Origin: CAZICM01 sp964537685
GTDB taxonomy: Bacteria; Myxococcota_A; Polyangia; Polyangiales; Polyangiaceae
DNA length: 64,000 bases
Direction of reading: 5' to 3'
NCBI GenBank assembly: GCA_964537685.1
Contig: CAZICM010000018.1
Location: forward strand, 62,001 to 126,000
Part shown: one piece after another, positions 53,896 to 63,371 of the stretch
Numbering within the stretch: position 1 is the first letter of the stretch
Layout of the letters: the number at the start of each line of letters is the position of its first letter
The notes under the pieces: model-generated
Told to the model about the DNA's origin: nothing
Database searches by the model: none
What the model saw: only the letters and a program-made list of their open reading frames with translations
Position numbers and translations under genes: made by a program

Positions 53896-55992
53896 ATGCT
53901 TTTCTTCACTCGCTCCCGTTCCACCGCGCTTTCTTTATCATTGCTCCGCGCGGGGTTCGCTGCACTCGGCGCAAGTTGGTTCGCGCTGGGCTGCAGCGCC
54001 GACACGAGTGCGTCTTCAATGGCCGATTTCAGAGCGCCTCTGTTCGCCGAGCCCGCCGAAACCAAGCATGGGGTGAACGCCAAGGGAACCGTTCTTTCAA
54101 CGGCCACATTTGTCCCCATCGCGCCGATGAGCGTTTCGCGCTCCTATCCATCAGCCATGCTCTTGTCGAATGGGAATGCCCTGGTTGCCACGGGATTTAG
54201 CTCGATGGGCTACGTTCAGGGCACCGAGATCTTCAATCCCGCCACAGGTTCATGGTCAGCCGCCGCACCGCTCGCGGTGGGCCGCGCAGGCCAATCCACA
54301 ACGGTGCTGATGAACGGGCATCTGCTGGTTGTCAGCGGTTTTGACGGCTCTGTCTATGTGAGCAGCGCAGAACGTTATAATCCGGCGGCCAATCTATGGT
54401 CTCAAGCCGGCGCCATCGCCGAAGGCCGAACCCTTCATGCATCGGCGCTTCTCTCGGATGGACGCGTGCTCATCAGCGGCGGCTATGGTGATGCGGGAGC
54501 CCTGTCAAGCACCGAAATCTACGATCCATCCGCCAATTCATGGACCCCGGCCGCTCCCATGAATACGCCACGGCTCGTTCATACCCTGACGCCCTTACCT
54601 AACGGAAAGGTACTTGCGGCAGGCGGAAGCGATCTCGCTATCAACCCCACCGCTTCCGCCGAATTGTACGATCCAGCCACCAACACTTGGACAGATATTC
54701 CCCCAATGCCCGAAGCCAGGGATGGGCACAGCGCCACCTTGCTAGGCGACGGAACTGTACTCATTGCGGGCGGCGGCGTTATTTTCAGCGGAAATCTCAA
54801 TAGTGCGCTTATTTTTAACCCGGTCACCACGCTTTGGATCGGCGCAGCACCGATGAATTCCGCCCGTTCCTACCATGCCGCCACAACTCTCCCCGATGGC
54901 CGGGTACTCGTCACGGGCGGTGATCAAGGGGGCATTGCCATTAACGGAGCAGAACTCTTCGATCCTGCCACCGGGCAATGGAGCGATGTCGGACCCATGC
55001 AATCCGCCCGCGAAACCCACGCGGCAGTCTTGCTTCCCAATGGAGACGTACTCCTGGCGGGTGGAAGCGAGGAATCCAACGGCAATTTCCCTATCGCAGA
55101 CGCAGAAATATTTACCCTCAAGAACAAAAACGGGATCGCTTGCGGCACGACCTCGGAATGTCTCAGCGGCTTCTGCGTGGATGGCGTGTGCTGCGATAAA
55201 GCCTGCGGCGCGGGGCCCTGTGATGCCTGTTCCGCCGCGATGGGCGCTTCGGCGGATGGCGTATGCACGCCCCTTTCCGGCGCCTCCTGTAATGATGGAA
55301 ATGCTTGCACCCAAACCGATATTTGCATCAATGGAGGATGTTCGGGGCTAAATCCAATCTCGTGCGCTCTTCCAGGCGAATGCCAGCTCGCGGGAATGTG
55401 CAATCCTATCACGGGCTTATGCGATTACCCCAATCAGCCCGATGGAATATCCTGTGACGATGGCAGCGCCTGCACACCGAGCGATATCTGCATGAGCGGC
55501 GCGTGCTCAGGCCAAAATCCAATCACCTGCGCCCCGCCCGACGCTTGCCACGAAACCGGAACCTGCAATCCCATCAATGGTGTGTGTTCCTATCCCAACA
55601 AAATGGACGGCGCTCCCTGTCCGAATGGTGTATGTGAATCAGGTGTCTGTGCCCCCACCGGAGCAGGCGGCGCCGGAGGAAGCGGCGGCAACGGTGGGTT
55701 TGGGGGCATTGGTGGACAAGGCGGAACAGGCGGAACAGGCGGAACAGGCGGAACAGGAGGAGTGGGCGGGGACGACGGCCCTGGAGGTATGTCTTCCACA
55801 TCTTCAGGTGGGGGAAGCGGCGGCAACGGCGGGGACGGTGGAAGTGGTGGCTCACCCAACGATGAAGGTGGGTGCGGCTGTGCTTTCCAATCGTCGCCTA
55901 CGGGCGGCGCAATCAGCGCTGGACTTTTGGGACTGCTTCTGATTCGGAGACGCCGATCCGAGACCAAAAGCTCCAAAGCACCGGCGGTCTAA
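53896..55992 (+). CDS. Kelch-repeat MYXO-CTERM surface protein
   Basis: 698 aa from ATG 53896. Signal peptide with Cys (FALGCSA), so lipidation is likely. Residues about 70-415 hold seven kelch-type units (ATGSWSAAAPLAVGR, ANSWTPAAPMNTPRLVH, LPDGRVLVTGG, ATGQWSDVGPMQSARETHAA), forming a six/seven-bladed propeller. Then a Cys-rich region to about 595 (CNDGNACTQTDICINGGC is repeated with CDDGSACTPSDICMSGAC), a Gly/Thr linker, and a MYXO-CTERM tail GGCGCAF, hydrophobic segment, IRRRRS. Probably a surface-exposed binding protein. Confidence 0.88.
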   Translation: MLFFTRSRSTALSLSLLRAGFAALGASWFALGCSADTSASSMADFRAPLFAEPAETKHGVNAKGTVLSTATFVPIAPMSVSRSYPSAMLLSNGNALVATGFSSMGYVQGTEIFNPATGSWSAAAPLAVGRAGQSTTVLMNGHLLVVSGFDGSVYVSSAERYNPAANLWSQAGAIAEGRTLHASALLSDGRVLISGGYGDAGALSSTEIYDPSANSWTPAAPMNTPRLVHTLTPLPNGKVLAAGGSDLAINPTASAELYDPATNTWTDIPPMPEARDGHSATLLGDGTVLIAGGGVIFSGNLNSALIFNPVTTLWIGAAPMNSARSYHAATTLPDGRVLVTGGDQGGIAINGAELFDPATGQWSDVGPMQSARETHAAVLLPNGDVLLAGGSEESNGNFPIADAEIFTLKNKNGIACGTTSECLSGFCVDGVCCDKACGAGPCDACSAAMGASADGVCTPLSGASCNDGNACTQTDICINGGCSGLNPISCALPGECQLAGMCNPITGLCDYPNQPDGISCDDGSACTPSDICMSGACSGQNPITCAPPDACHETGTCNPINGVCSYPNKMDGAPCPNGVCESGVCAPTGAGGAGGSGGNGGFGGIGGQGGTGGTGGTGGTGGVGGDDGPGGMSSTSSGGGSGGNGGDGGSGGSPNDEGGCGCAFQSSPTGGAISAGLLGLLLIRRRRSETKSSKAPAV
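55720..55758. repeat. 9-bp tandem repeat in Gly-rich linker
   Basis: GGCGGAACA occurs four times without interruption from 55720, with a partial fifth. It encodes Gly-Gly-Thr units of the linker of the kelch protein. A likely site of copy-number change without frameshift. Confidence 0.75.
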
Positions 55993-56151
55993 AACGCTCT
56001 CCCCAGCGCCCCCACAAAACAGACACGAGTGCCAAGCGCACTTGCCCACGCCAACTTATAAATGCACTTTAATAAACAGGCCCGAAGGATCCCCCTTGCC
56101 TTCGAGCCCGATTCTACCTCACAATACCAAAACTCTTTCAAAGCAACGGCT

Positions 56152-57354
56152 ATGCGATCCTTGAACTCTTCATTCTCAATTGGCACAGCGCTCTTGGCCT
56201 TGACGCTTGCGAGCGCCGCATTTTGGGGCTGTTCCGACGATGGCGGAGGCTCATCCACAGGCGGCTTCACCACAGGAGGCTCGGGCACGGGTGGAGCAGG
56301 CGGAAGCGCTTCCGCAGGCCCAACCCCGCGCGAGATGTTTGAAGCGCTCCAAGCCGAGCTGCTCGACACCTGCGAAAGTTGTCACAAGGCAAAAGGTCTG
56401 GCCGATGCGCCGTTTTTGGCCGAGCCCGACGTCTACAAGAGCATTACCTATTGGCCGGGCATCGTTGTTCCCAACGCCGCCAAAAGCCTGCTCCTCACCT
56501 TCCCCAAGACGGATATTCACCTCGACAAGAGCGGCGGTACATCACTCTCCGCAGACCTTGAAAACCGCGTGCGGGAATGGCTTGTCGCAGAAGCCAAAAG
56601 CATCCCAAATGCAACGGAGACGCTGCCTCATGTTCAGCCTTTTAGGCCATTGCCTCAAGGCGCCTTCAACACCCTTTATCTCGTCGATCTCGGCACGGAC
56701 TTTGAATTTATTTCGATTTCCTTCAACGCCGAGGAGCTCGGTGGAACCCCTGGTAATCCAACGATGCTCAGGCTCTATAACATGACGGTCCACACGGTGG
56801 CCGACAAACCGCTGCACATTGTGCATCCGCTGTTCATCGTCTACGAGCCGGGCCAAGCACCTTCGGTCGACCCTGTCGATAGCCTTTCCAATGTCGACCA
56901 AACCTTTACGGTGGAGGCCGATCCAACACTCGGCACAGGCGAAGTCATTCTCACGAATTGGAAGTCTGGAGCCTATTTAGGAATTGCCTTCAATCTGATC
57001 GAGGTGTACCAAGGTCAGACAACAGGAAGCGGATGTGTCGACCTCATGATGTTCCAAAATGTCATGGTTGGCGCCATGAACACCTGCATCAACGAATGCC
57101 ACGGTGGAAAGGATCCTCAAGCTAAAAACACGATGGATCTATCGGGCCTCCTCTTGGCTCAGCCTGATTATGCTGGGGCCTGCGTTCAAGTCCGCGCCCG
57201 GATCAAGCCGGGCGACCCAACCAACAGTCAGATTTTGATTGTCACGGACCCTCAACAACAGGTGGTGCACAAATATAAGTTCCTGGGTAATCTCAGCAAA
57301 TACAACGAGTTCAAAAACACTGCGACGCCTTGGATTAACGCGGAGAAGCAATGA
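56152..57354 (+). CDS. Lipoprotein with heme motifs, first gene of DUF1501-type operon
   Basis: 400 aa from ATG 56152 (starts upstream lack signal peptide). Lipobox FWGC, Gly/Thr linker. One heme motif CESCHKAKG at about residue 70 and a second, atypical CINECHGG (CX3CH) at about 325. Between them is a strand-rich domain (TLYLVDLGTDFEFISISF, LYNMTVHTVADKPLHIVHP). Stop TGA overlaps the next start in ATGA, so the operon is translationally coupled. Similar cytochrome-linked lipoproteins accompany DUF1501/DUF1552 proteins in Myxococcota and Planctomycetota; substrate unknown. Confidence 0.78.
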   Translation: MRSLNSSFSIGTALLALTLASAAFWGCSDDGGGSSTGGFTTGGSGTGGAGGSASAGPTPREMFEALQAELLDTCESCHKAKGLADAPFLAEPDVYKSITYWPGIVVPNAAKSLLLTFPKTDIHLDKSGGTSLSADLENRVREWLVAEAKSIPNATETLPHVQPFRPLPQGAFNTLYLVDLGTDFEFISISFNAEELGGTPGNPTMLRLYNMTVHTVADKPLHIVHPLFIVYEPGQAPSVDPVDSLSNVDQTFTVEADPTLGTGEVILTNWKSGAYLGIAFNLIEVYQGQTTGSGCVDLMMFQNVMVGAMNTCINECHGGKDPQAKNTMDLSGLLLAQPDYAGACVQVRARIKPGDPTNSQILIVTDPQQQVVHKYKFLGNLSKYNEFKNTATPWINAEKQ

Positions 57355-58652
57355 TTAGTACACTTTGGAAAGCGAAAGGCGGGGCGGCTCTGGCCGTCGC
57401 GCTCGTCGCACTCGCCGCTTGCAATCGGGAAGACCCGAATAAGCTTGTGGGAGACGTCAAACCGACAACGGTTTGCCCACCGAGCGGCAACACGGGTGCA
57501 ACGGGCTCAAGCACGAGCGGAAGCTCATCAACAAGCGCCTCATCCGGGGGCACGGGAAGCTCATCATCGGGCGCTCCCGTGGTCGAGGACGAGGGCCTTG
57601 CCCAGCGCGAGGTCGATTACTTGGAAGCCCTGCGCACGGCCTCACTGAAGATCATTGGCAATGTCCCCACCTTGGCCGAAATGGAAAGCGTGCGGACAGC
57701 GGCCGACCAAAAGGCCGCCTATGAAAGCCAGCTCGACCTGTATATGGCGGATCCCCGATTCGCGAATCGAATGGTCGAATTTTGGAAGAACACGATGCGT
57801 TCAGCCAACGCAACGGCCAATCAAATGCCAAGCCTGGACTCGGCACCGCTCTTTGCGGCCCGTGTTACCGTCGAAGGCTTGAATTTCACATCGCTATTCA
57901 CGGCCGAAACGAACGCATGTCCAACCTTCGATGCGGCCACGGGCAAATTTGCCGACGGCGAATGCCCTCCAAACGGCCCCATGGCGGCTGGCGTGCTCAC
58001 CAACCAGGGACTTCTTTCCCATTATTTCGGTCCGCTGGGATTCCGCCGGGTCCGTTTCTTTCAAGAGGTCTTTGCATGCTCGAAGATGCCCGCAGAATGG
58101 ACGACCCCCCAAGATCTGCCGGGCGGCGGCTCGTACACATCGCCCTGGCCATTTGAATCGATCGCGGGATTGTCCAACGGCGGCCGCATCGATTTCTTGG
58201 ATCACTCCTCCTCGGTCTGTGCCAACTGTCATTCCACCATCAATCACCGCGTGCCCTTGTTTGCCCGCTATGATGCCAATGGTGCTTATGTCGAGCCTGT
58301 GGGCATGGGACAAGACATGGAATTCGCGGTTCTCGCACCGCTGCCTGGCACGCCTCCGGCAAAATTGTCGGATTATCTCCCGCCGGGTCAGAGCACGGGC
58401 TGGAAAAACGGCGTACCCGCCTCAAATATCAAAGAACTGGGACAGGCCATGGCCAACGACGAGGAAGTTCAAGCCTGTGCCGTTCGCCGCATGTGGAACT
58501 ACGCCATGTCCAAGGGCGATATCGTGTACGATGTTTCTCCCGTACCGATGTCGGTTATCGAGCCGCTCGTCGCTGAATTCAAGGCTTCGGGCTTTAACCT
58601 CAAGAAAACCCTTCGCTCGGTCTTCGTTCACGAAGACTTCGTAAAGTACTAG
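57351..58652 (+). CDS. DUF1588/DUF1585-like heme-motif lipoprotein
   Basis: 433 aa with lipobox ALAAC and Ser/Gly linker. After a helical region (DYLEALRTASLKIIGNVPTL) comes one heme motif in SSVCANCHSTINHR with the following FARYDANGAYVEPVG, the pattern of DUF1588-type proteins, and a C-terminal part QACAVRRMWNYAMSKGDIV and SVFVHEDFVKY matching the DUF1585-like terminal helices (last residues before the stop resemble -S--F). These domains form planctomycete-type cytochrome proteins. Starts within the stop of the previous gene (ATGA); next gene begins 2 bp after its stop. Confidence 0.78.
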   Translation: MISTLWKAKGGAALAVALVALAACNREDPNKLVGDVKPTTVCPPSGNTGATGSSTSGSSSTSASSGGTGSSSSGAPVVEDEGLAQREVDYLEALRTASLKIIGNVPTLAEMESVRTAADQKAAYESQLDLYMADPRFANRMVEFWKNTMRSANATANQMPSLDSAPLFAARVTVEGLNFTSLFTAETNACPTFDAATGKFADGECPPNGPMAAGVLTNQGLLSHYFGPLGFRRVRFFQEVFACSKMPAEWTTPQDLPGGGSYTSPWPFESIAGLSNGGRIDFLDHSSSVCANCHSTINHRVPLFARYDANGAYVEPVGMGQDMEFAVLAPLPGTPPAKLSDYLPPGQSTGWKNGVPASNIKELGQAMANDEEVQACAVRRMWNYAMSKGDIVYDVSPVPMSVIEPLVAEFKASGFNLKKTLRSVFVHEDFVKY

Positions 58653-58654
58653 CC

Positions 58655-59461
58655 ATGGCCAAGCACCTCTCAGGACTCTTTTTCCCGGTGGCGGCCTTTA
58701 TGGTCGGCGTGATGTTCGCGGCCTGCTCGGGCGCGGACGATCAAGATCAAGCCTGTATTCCAGGCGATTCAACCGGAACCACATCAGGCTCTGGCATGGG
58801 CGGCGCCGATGCCGGCACAACCAGCAGCGGGGGCGATCTTCCACAAGGCGGCGGCGATGAAGAATCGGCGGTGGATGACAACAATTTCCACCATCCGAAC
58901 GATCCCATCACCCCCGGCCAGAAAGATCCCTTCGAAATTCTAACAGAAAGGGCCGACGAAGGCCCGCCTGAAATTCGAACCCGTTATCATTCTTGCACAA
59001 AGTTGCCCTATAGCAGCCTGGGAACCTTTCTCGCCTCCCGCGGCGTGAACATGGCCAATCCCGCCGTTGGCTCAGCGGCCGATTTGTACAAGAAGGGCGG
59101 CGATGCGCTCGGTGTCGCCAAGTACGATGTCCGCCAAGGCGAAGCCTATTTCTACACGATCTCGGCGGCTGCCAAGGTCTTCGATATCTTCACCCAGGCC
59201 GCGGCTGAAATCATCGACAACATCGACAAGGCCGATGCATGCAAGCTCAATGGCGTGGGCAAACCGATGTTCGACGCCACCACGGGCAAATGCGTGTACA
59301 CATCCTTAAGCTGCATCATGGGCCGACCTGCGAGCCAGGAGGACATGGACCTGTGTAATCTCATGGTTTCGCAGGCCGATCCCAACAGTCCGGCCGATAT
59401 CACCAACAAACGAAGGCTCGCGGTCGCCGCATTCCTGAGCGCCGCGCACACGTGCGAATAG
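58655..59461 (+). CDS. Uncharacterised lipoprotein in DUF1501-type operon
   Basis: 268 aa from ATG 58655, lipobox MFAAC. Gly/Ser/Asp linker to about 85. The remaining about 180 residues are helical with few features: SRGVNMANPAVGSAADLY, SAAAKVFDIFTQAAAEIID, NIDKADACKLNGVG, and a C-terminal LAVAAFLSAAHTCE. Six Cys in the second half, no heme motif. Retained between the heme lipoprotein and the DUF1501-type protein, so presumably part of the same complex. No recognisable family. Confidence 0.7.
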   Translation: MAKHLSGLFFPVAAFMVGVMFAACSGADDQDQACIPGDSTGTTSGSGMGGADAGTTSSGGDLPQGGGDEESAVDDNNFHHPNDPITPGQKDPFEILTERADEGPPEIRTRYHSCTKLPYSSLGTFLASRGVNMANPAVGSAADLYKKGGDALGVAKYDVRQGEAYFYTISAAAKVFDIFTQAAAEIIDNIDKADACKLNGVGKPMFDATTGKCVYTSLSCIMGRPASQEDMDLCNLMVSQADPNSPADITNKRRLAVAAFLSAAHTCE

Positions 59462-59474
59462 AGAGGATGAAGTC

Positions 59475-60968
59475 ATGGTTGATTGGAGACTCAAAGAACT
59501 CCGAGGCACTCAGCGGCGTACATTCCTGCGCATGATGGGCGCCGCGGCGGCCGGATTTGCCGTCGAACGGTCCAAACTGCTGAATTACATTGCGGACACC
59601 AGCGGCCACGCCATGGCGGACACAGCAAGCTGTGCCTCGACCAACCGCTCGATCCACATTATCTCGGGCGGCGGCAACTTCTGCCTCTGGCAATTGCTGT
59701 GGCCTCTCCCCGAAGTGGGTGCCGATATGAGCGGAAATTTCTCATATCATGCCCCTGGCCAAGGCATTCTCTACAGCGGAGGAGACAAACCGTTTTACTA
59801 CGGTCCAGAATCTCCTTTCTTTAATTTTGGGACTGGAATGCCCACCATGCCCATGACGGCCTATCTCGCCGGGACGCCCGTGGTACATGAACGTGTACCT
59901 CTCCGCTCCGTGATGGTGGATGGGATCGCCCTGGGCGATGGGGACAGCGGCTCCGGGACCAGCCTCTTGGGTGCGGTCACGGCGATCCAGCGCTCCACCG
60001 TCTCGCTGCTTCCCGTCATTGGTGTCGCACCTGCGGGACTGGGCGCGGCCGCGGGCGCCCCCGAACTCGCCAAAGTTCCCAGCGCCGACTCCATGGTCGA
60101 CCTGTTCTCGAGCCAAGCCTCCAAAACGGTTCTCTTGGCCCAAGAGGACAAGGCCATGTTCGAGACGTACTACAAGGCGATTTTGGGCCTTCGCACCGCA
60201 TCCGGCCGCCCAACCTGGATTCACCAATTAGAAACGACCAAAAAGGCCGCCAATCTCATTGGACAGAATCTTGGCGCCCAACTCCAGCCCCAACCCGGCG
60301 ACTTGGCAGCCTATGGTGTCACGGCTCTCCAAGCCGAAGCCGCGGGCAACCTCTTTGGCGGCGCGGAAGGCAAGGCTCGCCTTATCAACATGGCCAAAGC
60401 ACTCATTACGGCGAAGAAAGCCATGGCGATGGGCCTGACCAACTCGGTTGTCATCGGCGTACCTCCCGAAACCGGCGCCGCCGGCGGATTCACCGACCCG
60501 CACGACACCTTCAACAGCGGCACGACCATTGCCCAAGTAACGATGTCCATCAAATACTTTGGCATGATGCTCAACGCCTTCTACGCCGACTGCGCCACAG
60601 CGCCCGATCCCTCGTGCACAGCGAAAACGCTTGACAAAACGGTTATCCTCACCGTGCACGGCGATCACCCGCACAACCCGCTCGTCCGCACGGCGTGGCC
60701 CGACGCAACCCCTGGCAATTCAAACTGGGTGTATGTTATGGGCAATGGCTACTTGCCCACCGGCTGGCACGGTCAAGGCAAAGCCAACAACACCGCCGAA
60801 GGCATCGATCCAACGACAGGCGCCGTCATTCCCTATGACGCGGCCAAAGCAGCCAATTCGGCGAGCGCAGCCATCCTATACGCCGTCGCCAAGGGTGACA
60901 TGAAGGCCGTCAAGGAATACTACAAGGGCGCCGACATCTCGGCCCTCGTCAAACCCCCGCCCGCATAA
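59475..60968 (+). CDS. DUF1501-type secreted protein (twin-arginine-like signal)
   Basis: 497 aa from ATG 59475 with AGAGGAT upstream. The N-terminus has RRTFLRMMGAAAAGFAV, a Tat-like RR-x-F-L signal. The body contains HIISGGGNFCLWQLLWPLP, GVPPETGAAGGFTDPHDTF and LTVHGDHPHNPLVRTAW with ending YVMGNGYLPTGWHGQGK, matching DUF1501 (sulfatase-like alkaline phosphatase-fold) proteins. The final 30 residues are helical. Exported after folding if Tat-dependent. Role of DUF1501 proteins unknown; they repeatedly accompany heme-protein genes, as here. Last gene of the operon. Confidence 0.82.
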   Translation: MVDWRLKELRGTQRRTFLRMMGAAAAGFAVERSKLLNYIADTSGHAMADTASCASTNRSIHIISGGGNFCLWQLLWPLPEVGADMSGNFSYHAPGQGILYSGGDKPFYYGPESPFFNFGTGMPTMPMTAYLAGTPVVHERVPLRSVMVDGIALGDGDSGSGTSLLGAVTAIQRSTVSLLPVIGVAPAGLGAAAGAPELAKVPSADSMVDLFSSQASKTVLLAQEDKAMFETYYKAILGLRTASGRPTWIHQLETTKKAANLIGQNLGAQLQPQPGDLAAYGVTALQAEAAGNLFGGAEGKARLINMAKALITAKKAMAMGLTNSVVIGVPPETGAAGGFTDPHDTFNSGTTIAQVTMSIKYFGMMLNAFYADCATAPDPSCTAKTLDKTVILTVHGDHPHNPLVRTAWPDATPGNSNWVYVMGNGYLPTGWHGQGKANNTAEGIDPTTGAVIPYDAAKAANSASAAILYAVAKGDMKAVKEYYKGADISALVKPPPA

Positions 60969-60989
60969 AACCCCCGCATTCACAGCCCC

Positions 60990-61028
60990 AAATAGCCCGC
61001 CTCGCACCCCGACGGCGGGCTATTTATT
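60990..61028 (+). terminator. Strong rho-independent terminator
   Basis: AAATAGCCCGCC at 60990-61001 pairs perfectly (12 bp) with GGCGGGCTATTT at 61014-61025, loop of 12 bases, followed by ATTCTT. Closes the four-gene operon ending at 60968 and separates it from the DTW gene. Because the outer stem is A/T, it should function in either direction. Confidence 0.9.
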
Positions 61029-61038
61029 CTTGAGCGAC

Positions 61039-61683
61039 ATGCCCCGAACCATCCCCATGCGCACCCGCCGCCTTCCCCGATGCGAAGGCTGCTTCCTTCC
61101 ACCTCCGCTCTGCATATGCCCCGAACTCCAACCCCTCTCCCTTCCTCTCAACACGCGCATCTTCCTGCTCATGCACCACCAAGAGCGCCGCAAGACCACC
61201 AACACCGGCCGCATGATCGCCCGTATTCTGCCCAGCCAAACCCGCATTCGCTATTTCGGCGATCCCGACGACCAAAGCCCGCTGCCCCAATGCGAAGGCC
61301 CCTGCGCCCTTCTCTTTCCCGAACCCATGGCACCGATCCTCTCCCCTGCCCACGCCACCCCCGGCCCCCTCACCCTCATCGTCCCCGACGGCACATGGAG
61401 CCAAGCCATCCGCATCACACGCCGCTCCCCCGACGCCCGCAATGTCCCCACACTGCGCCTTCCCGACCTCCCCCAAGGCCGCTACAACACCCTTCGCAGA
61501 ACGCCCCACGCAGGCACGCTATCCACCTTTGAAGCGATTGCCCACGCCCTAGGCATCCTCGAAGGCCCGGCCATCGAAACCGCCCTCCTGCGCATCTTTG
61601 ACATCTTCATCGAACGCGCCCGAACCGTACGCACCCAAGGCGAAATCATTGCCCAAGCACTCTACAAAGAACGCCCTCCCTAA
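61039..61683 (+). CDS. DTW-domain tRNA-uridine aminocarboxypropyltransferase-like protein
   Basis: 214 aa from ATG 61039 (TTG 61030 and ATG 61057 also possible). N-terminal cysteine cluster CEGCFLPPPLCIC, LLMHHQERRKTTNTGR, and the signature LIVPDGTWSQA (DTW-type: D-x-T-W) followed by RLPDLPQGRYNTLRRTPHAG and STFEAIAHAL. These identify the TapT/DTW family, which in E. coli makes acp3U at tRNA position 47. Length typical. Convergent with the next gene, sharing bases 61680-61683. Confidence 0.9.
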   Translation: MPRTIPMRTRRLPRCEGCFLPPPLCICPELQPLSLPLNTRIFLLMHHQERRKTTNTGRMIARILPSQTRIRYFGDPDDQSPLPQCEGPCALLFPEPMAPILSPAHATPGPLTLIVPDGTWSQAIRITRRSPDARNVPTLRLPDLPQGRYNTLRRTPHAGTLSTFEAIAHALGILEGPAIETALLRIFDIFIERARTVRTQGEIIAQALYKERPP

Positions 61684-62099
61684 ACGCGCCCTTGGCGCAT
61701 CCGTTCACAAATAGCCCGGGCATCCGCTTCCGTCGCGCAAAACAAAACCGGCGGCGAACGCCGCTCAGGCACAAGCATACGCGCGGCCCGAATCGTCAAA
61801 TTGCTCAGCGTCCTCACAGCCCAACTCGCCCCAAACGGCACACTCACCAGCAAACACTCCGACATATCGGCTTTCGAAGCGATCTCACGCGCCCTTGCAT
61901 CAACGGCCCCCACCCTTCGGGTATTCGAAACCCAACAGACCGGCCGCCCAAGCTCTCTCGAAAACGCCTGAACCAGCGCCAGCATCTGCTCCATCTCGTC
62001 GCCCGACACATCCCCGATATTCTCAATAAAAAAAATATCCGGCGCTTCATAACGATAGCGGTGCGCACCCATCGAATACCATTGTGAAGGCAACTCCAT
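61680..62099 (-). CDS. Uncharacterised 139-aa protein, STAS-like fold pattern
   Basis: From ATG 62099 with AGGTG upstream; a GTG at 62108 would add three residues. Alternating strands and helices: PDIFFIENIGDVSGDEMEQML, RPVCWVSNTRRVGAVDA, ECLLVSVPFGASWAVRTLSNL, ARMLVPERRSPPVLFC, DARAICERMRQ. The order strand-helix-strand-helix with a C-terminal helix resembles the STAS/SpoIIAA-like proteins. No signal peptide. Family unidentified. Neighbour SPL gene lies in the same direction but 80 bp apart. Confidence 0.6.
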   Translation of the reverse strand: MELPSQWYSMGAHRYRYEAPDIFFIENIGDVSGDEMEQMLALVQAFSRELGRPVCWVSNTRRVGAVDARAREIASKADMSECLLVSVPFGASWAVRTLSNLTIRAARMLVPERRSPPVLFCATEADARAICERMRQGRV

Positions 62100-62180
62100 C
62101 AGCAACACCTATCGAACTTTTTACTTCTGAAACACCAATGATTTAAAGCCCCGGCAATTCAACACAATAAAATTGAAACA

Positions 62181-63356
62181 TCATTCAATCAATTCAGGCG
62201 GCAGCTCCCCCTCCCAAATCCTCACACCGCGAGCCTCGAGCAATTCCCTCAGCAACAGCAAACGCTCCATTTGCCAAGCCGGATCGCGCACATGCGCATA
62301 ACGCACATCCAAAAACTCCCGCTCCGCCCCCTCCACGCTCCGAAGCACTTCCAAACTCACCGACGACACCGACGCGGCCAGCGCATCCGCAAGCCTATCC
62401 ACCGAGCCCGGCCAAATCGGCTGCACCACCGCAAACGTAGAAATCCCCGCTGCCCTAAGCTCCCCCAACACCCGAAAGCGCTCTTCCACCGAAGCTGCCC
62501 TCGGCTCAAAATGAACCCGCGCCTCATCATCCACCGTTGGAATGGATACCCCACCGAACGTATTGGAAAGCCCCGCGAGCAATTCCACATCCCTCAAAAT
62601 GCCCGCGGACCGCGTGAGAATAATCACCGGAAAACGCTTCTTCCCTTGCTTTTCCGCATCAGAAATCGCCTCCAAACAACCCCGCGTAATCCGGTACTTC
62701 TCCTCAATCCGCTGGTATGGATCACTCACAATCGGGCAAAATTTAATCGGATTTTCTTCCAATTCTAAAAGCTCTTTTGCCACCCTATCCGGCGCATTCG
62801 CATACACATCCACATAAGACCCCCATGCGGGCGGAGCCTGCCCGGCAAAACGCCTTAAATCGGCCACCCGCTCCTGCGCATAACAAAAACGGCACCCGAT
62901 TAAACAGCCCGCATAAGGACTCAGCGAATAAAAAACCCGCCCCCTATCCATCGCCCGGTACAGCGCCCGCCCCACGCGGACTTCCCGCACCCGCGCCCCC
63001 AATTCCCCTTGTTCCACAGCCTTTGCCGCATCATCGCGGAGCAGCGATAACACCTGCTCTTCATTGCGCCGGGCCATCGCCGCAAGCGCATGACACAGCG
63101 CCCCGCCCACCTTCGAATCCACCCGAACACCAAAACTCTCCGCCCGATACGCAAAACCAAAATACAAAGAACGCGCCGCCCACGCCCTCCCATCTTCAAT
63201 CCGCGACACTTCAATCAACAGCGGAGCGCCTCCCACCCGAAACAAAAAACGCAGCCCCGCATCAACCGAAACCCCTTCAAATACAGCGCCGGCCCCCATT
63301 TCAACTCCAGGCCGGGCCGGCGCAATCAGAGCCAGCAAATGGCGTTCGATATCCAT
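62181..63356 (-). CDS. SPL-family radical SAM protein
   Basis: 391 aa from ATG 63356. The cluster motif GCLIGCRFCYA (C-x3-C-x2-C) at about residue 150-160, VFYSLSPYAGC before it, then YVDVYANAPDRVAKEL and PIVSDPYQRIEEKYRITRGCLE, the SAM/SPL region equivalent to TDPYQPxE of spore-photoproduct-lyase-like enzymes. The first about 140 residues form an additional N-terminal domain not seen in short SPL-like proteins. The enzyme would use a [4Fe-4S] cluster and S-adenosylmethionine. Not enough to claim DNA photolesion repair. Start 15 bp after the stop of the preceding gene. Confidence 0.86.
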   Translation of the reverse strand: MDIERHLLALIAPARPGVEMGAGAVFEGVSVDAGLRFLFRVGGAPLLIEVSRIEDGRAWAARSLYFGFAYRAESFGVRVDSKVGGALCHALAAMARRNEEQVLSLLRDDAAKAVEQGELGARVREVRVGRALYRAMDRGRVFYSLSPYAGCLIGCRFCYAQERVADLRRFAGQAPPAWGSYVDVYANAPDRVAKELLELEENPIKFCPIVSDPYQRIEEKYRITRGCLEAISDAEKQGKKRFPVIILTRSAGILRDVELLAGLSNTFGGVSIPTVDDEARVHFEPRAASVEERFRVLGELRAAGISTFAVVQPIWPGSVDRLADALAASVSSVSLEVLRSVEGAEREFLDVRYAHVRDPAWQMERLLLLRELLEARGVRIWEGELPPELIE

Positions 63357-63371
63357 CTCGTCAAAGCGCGC

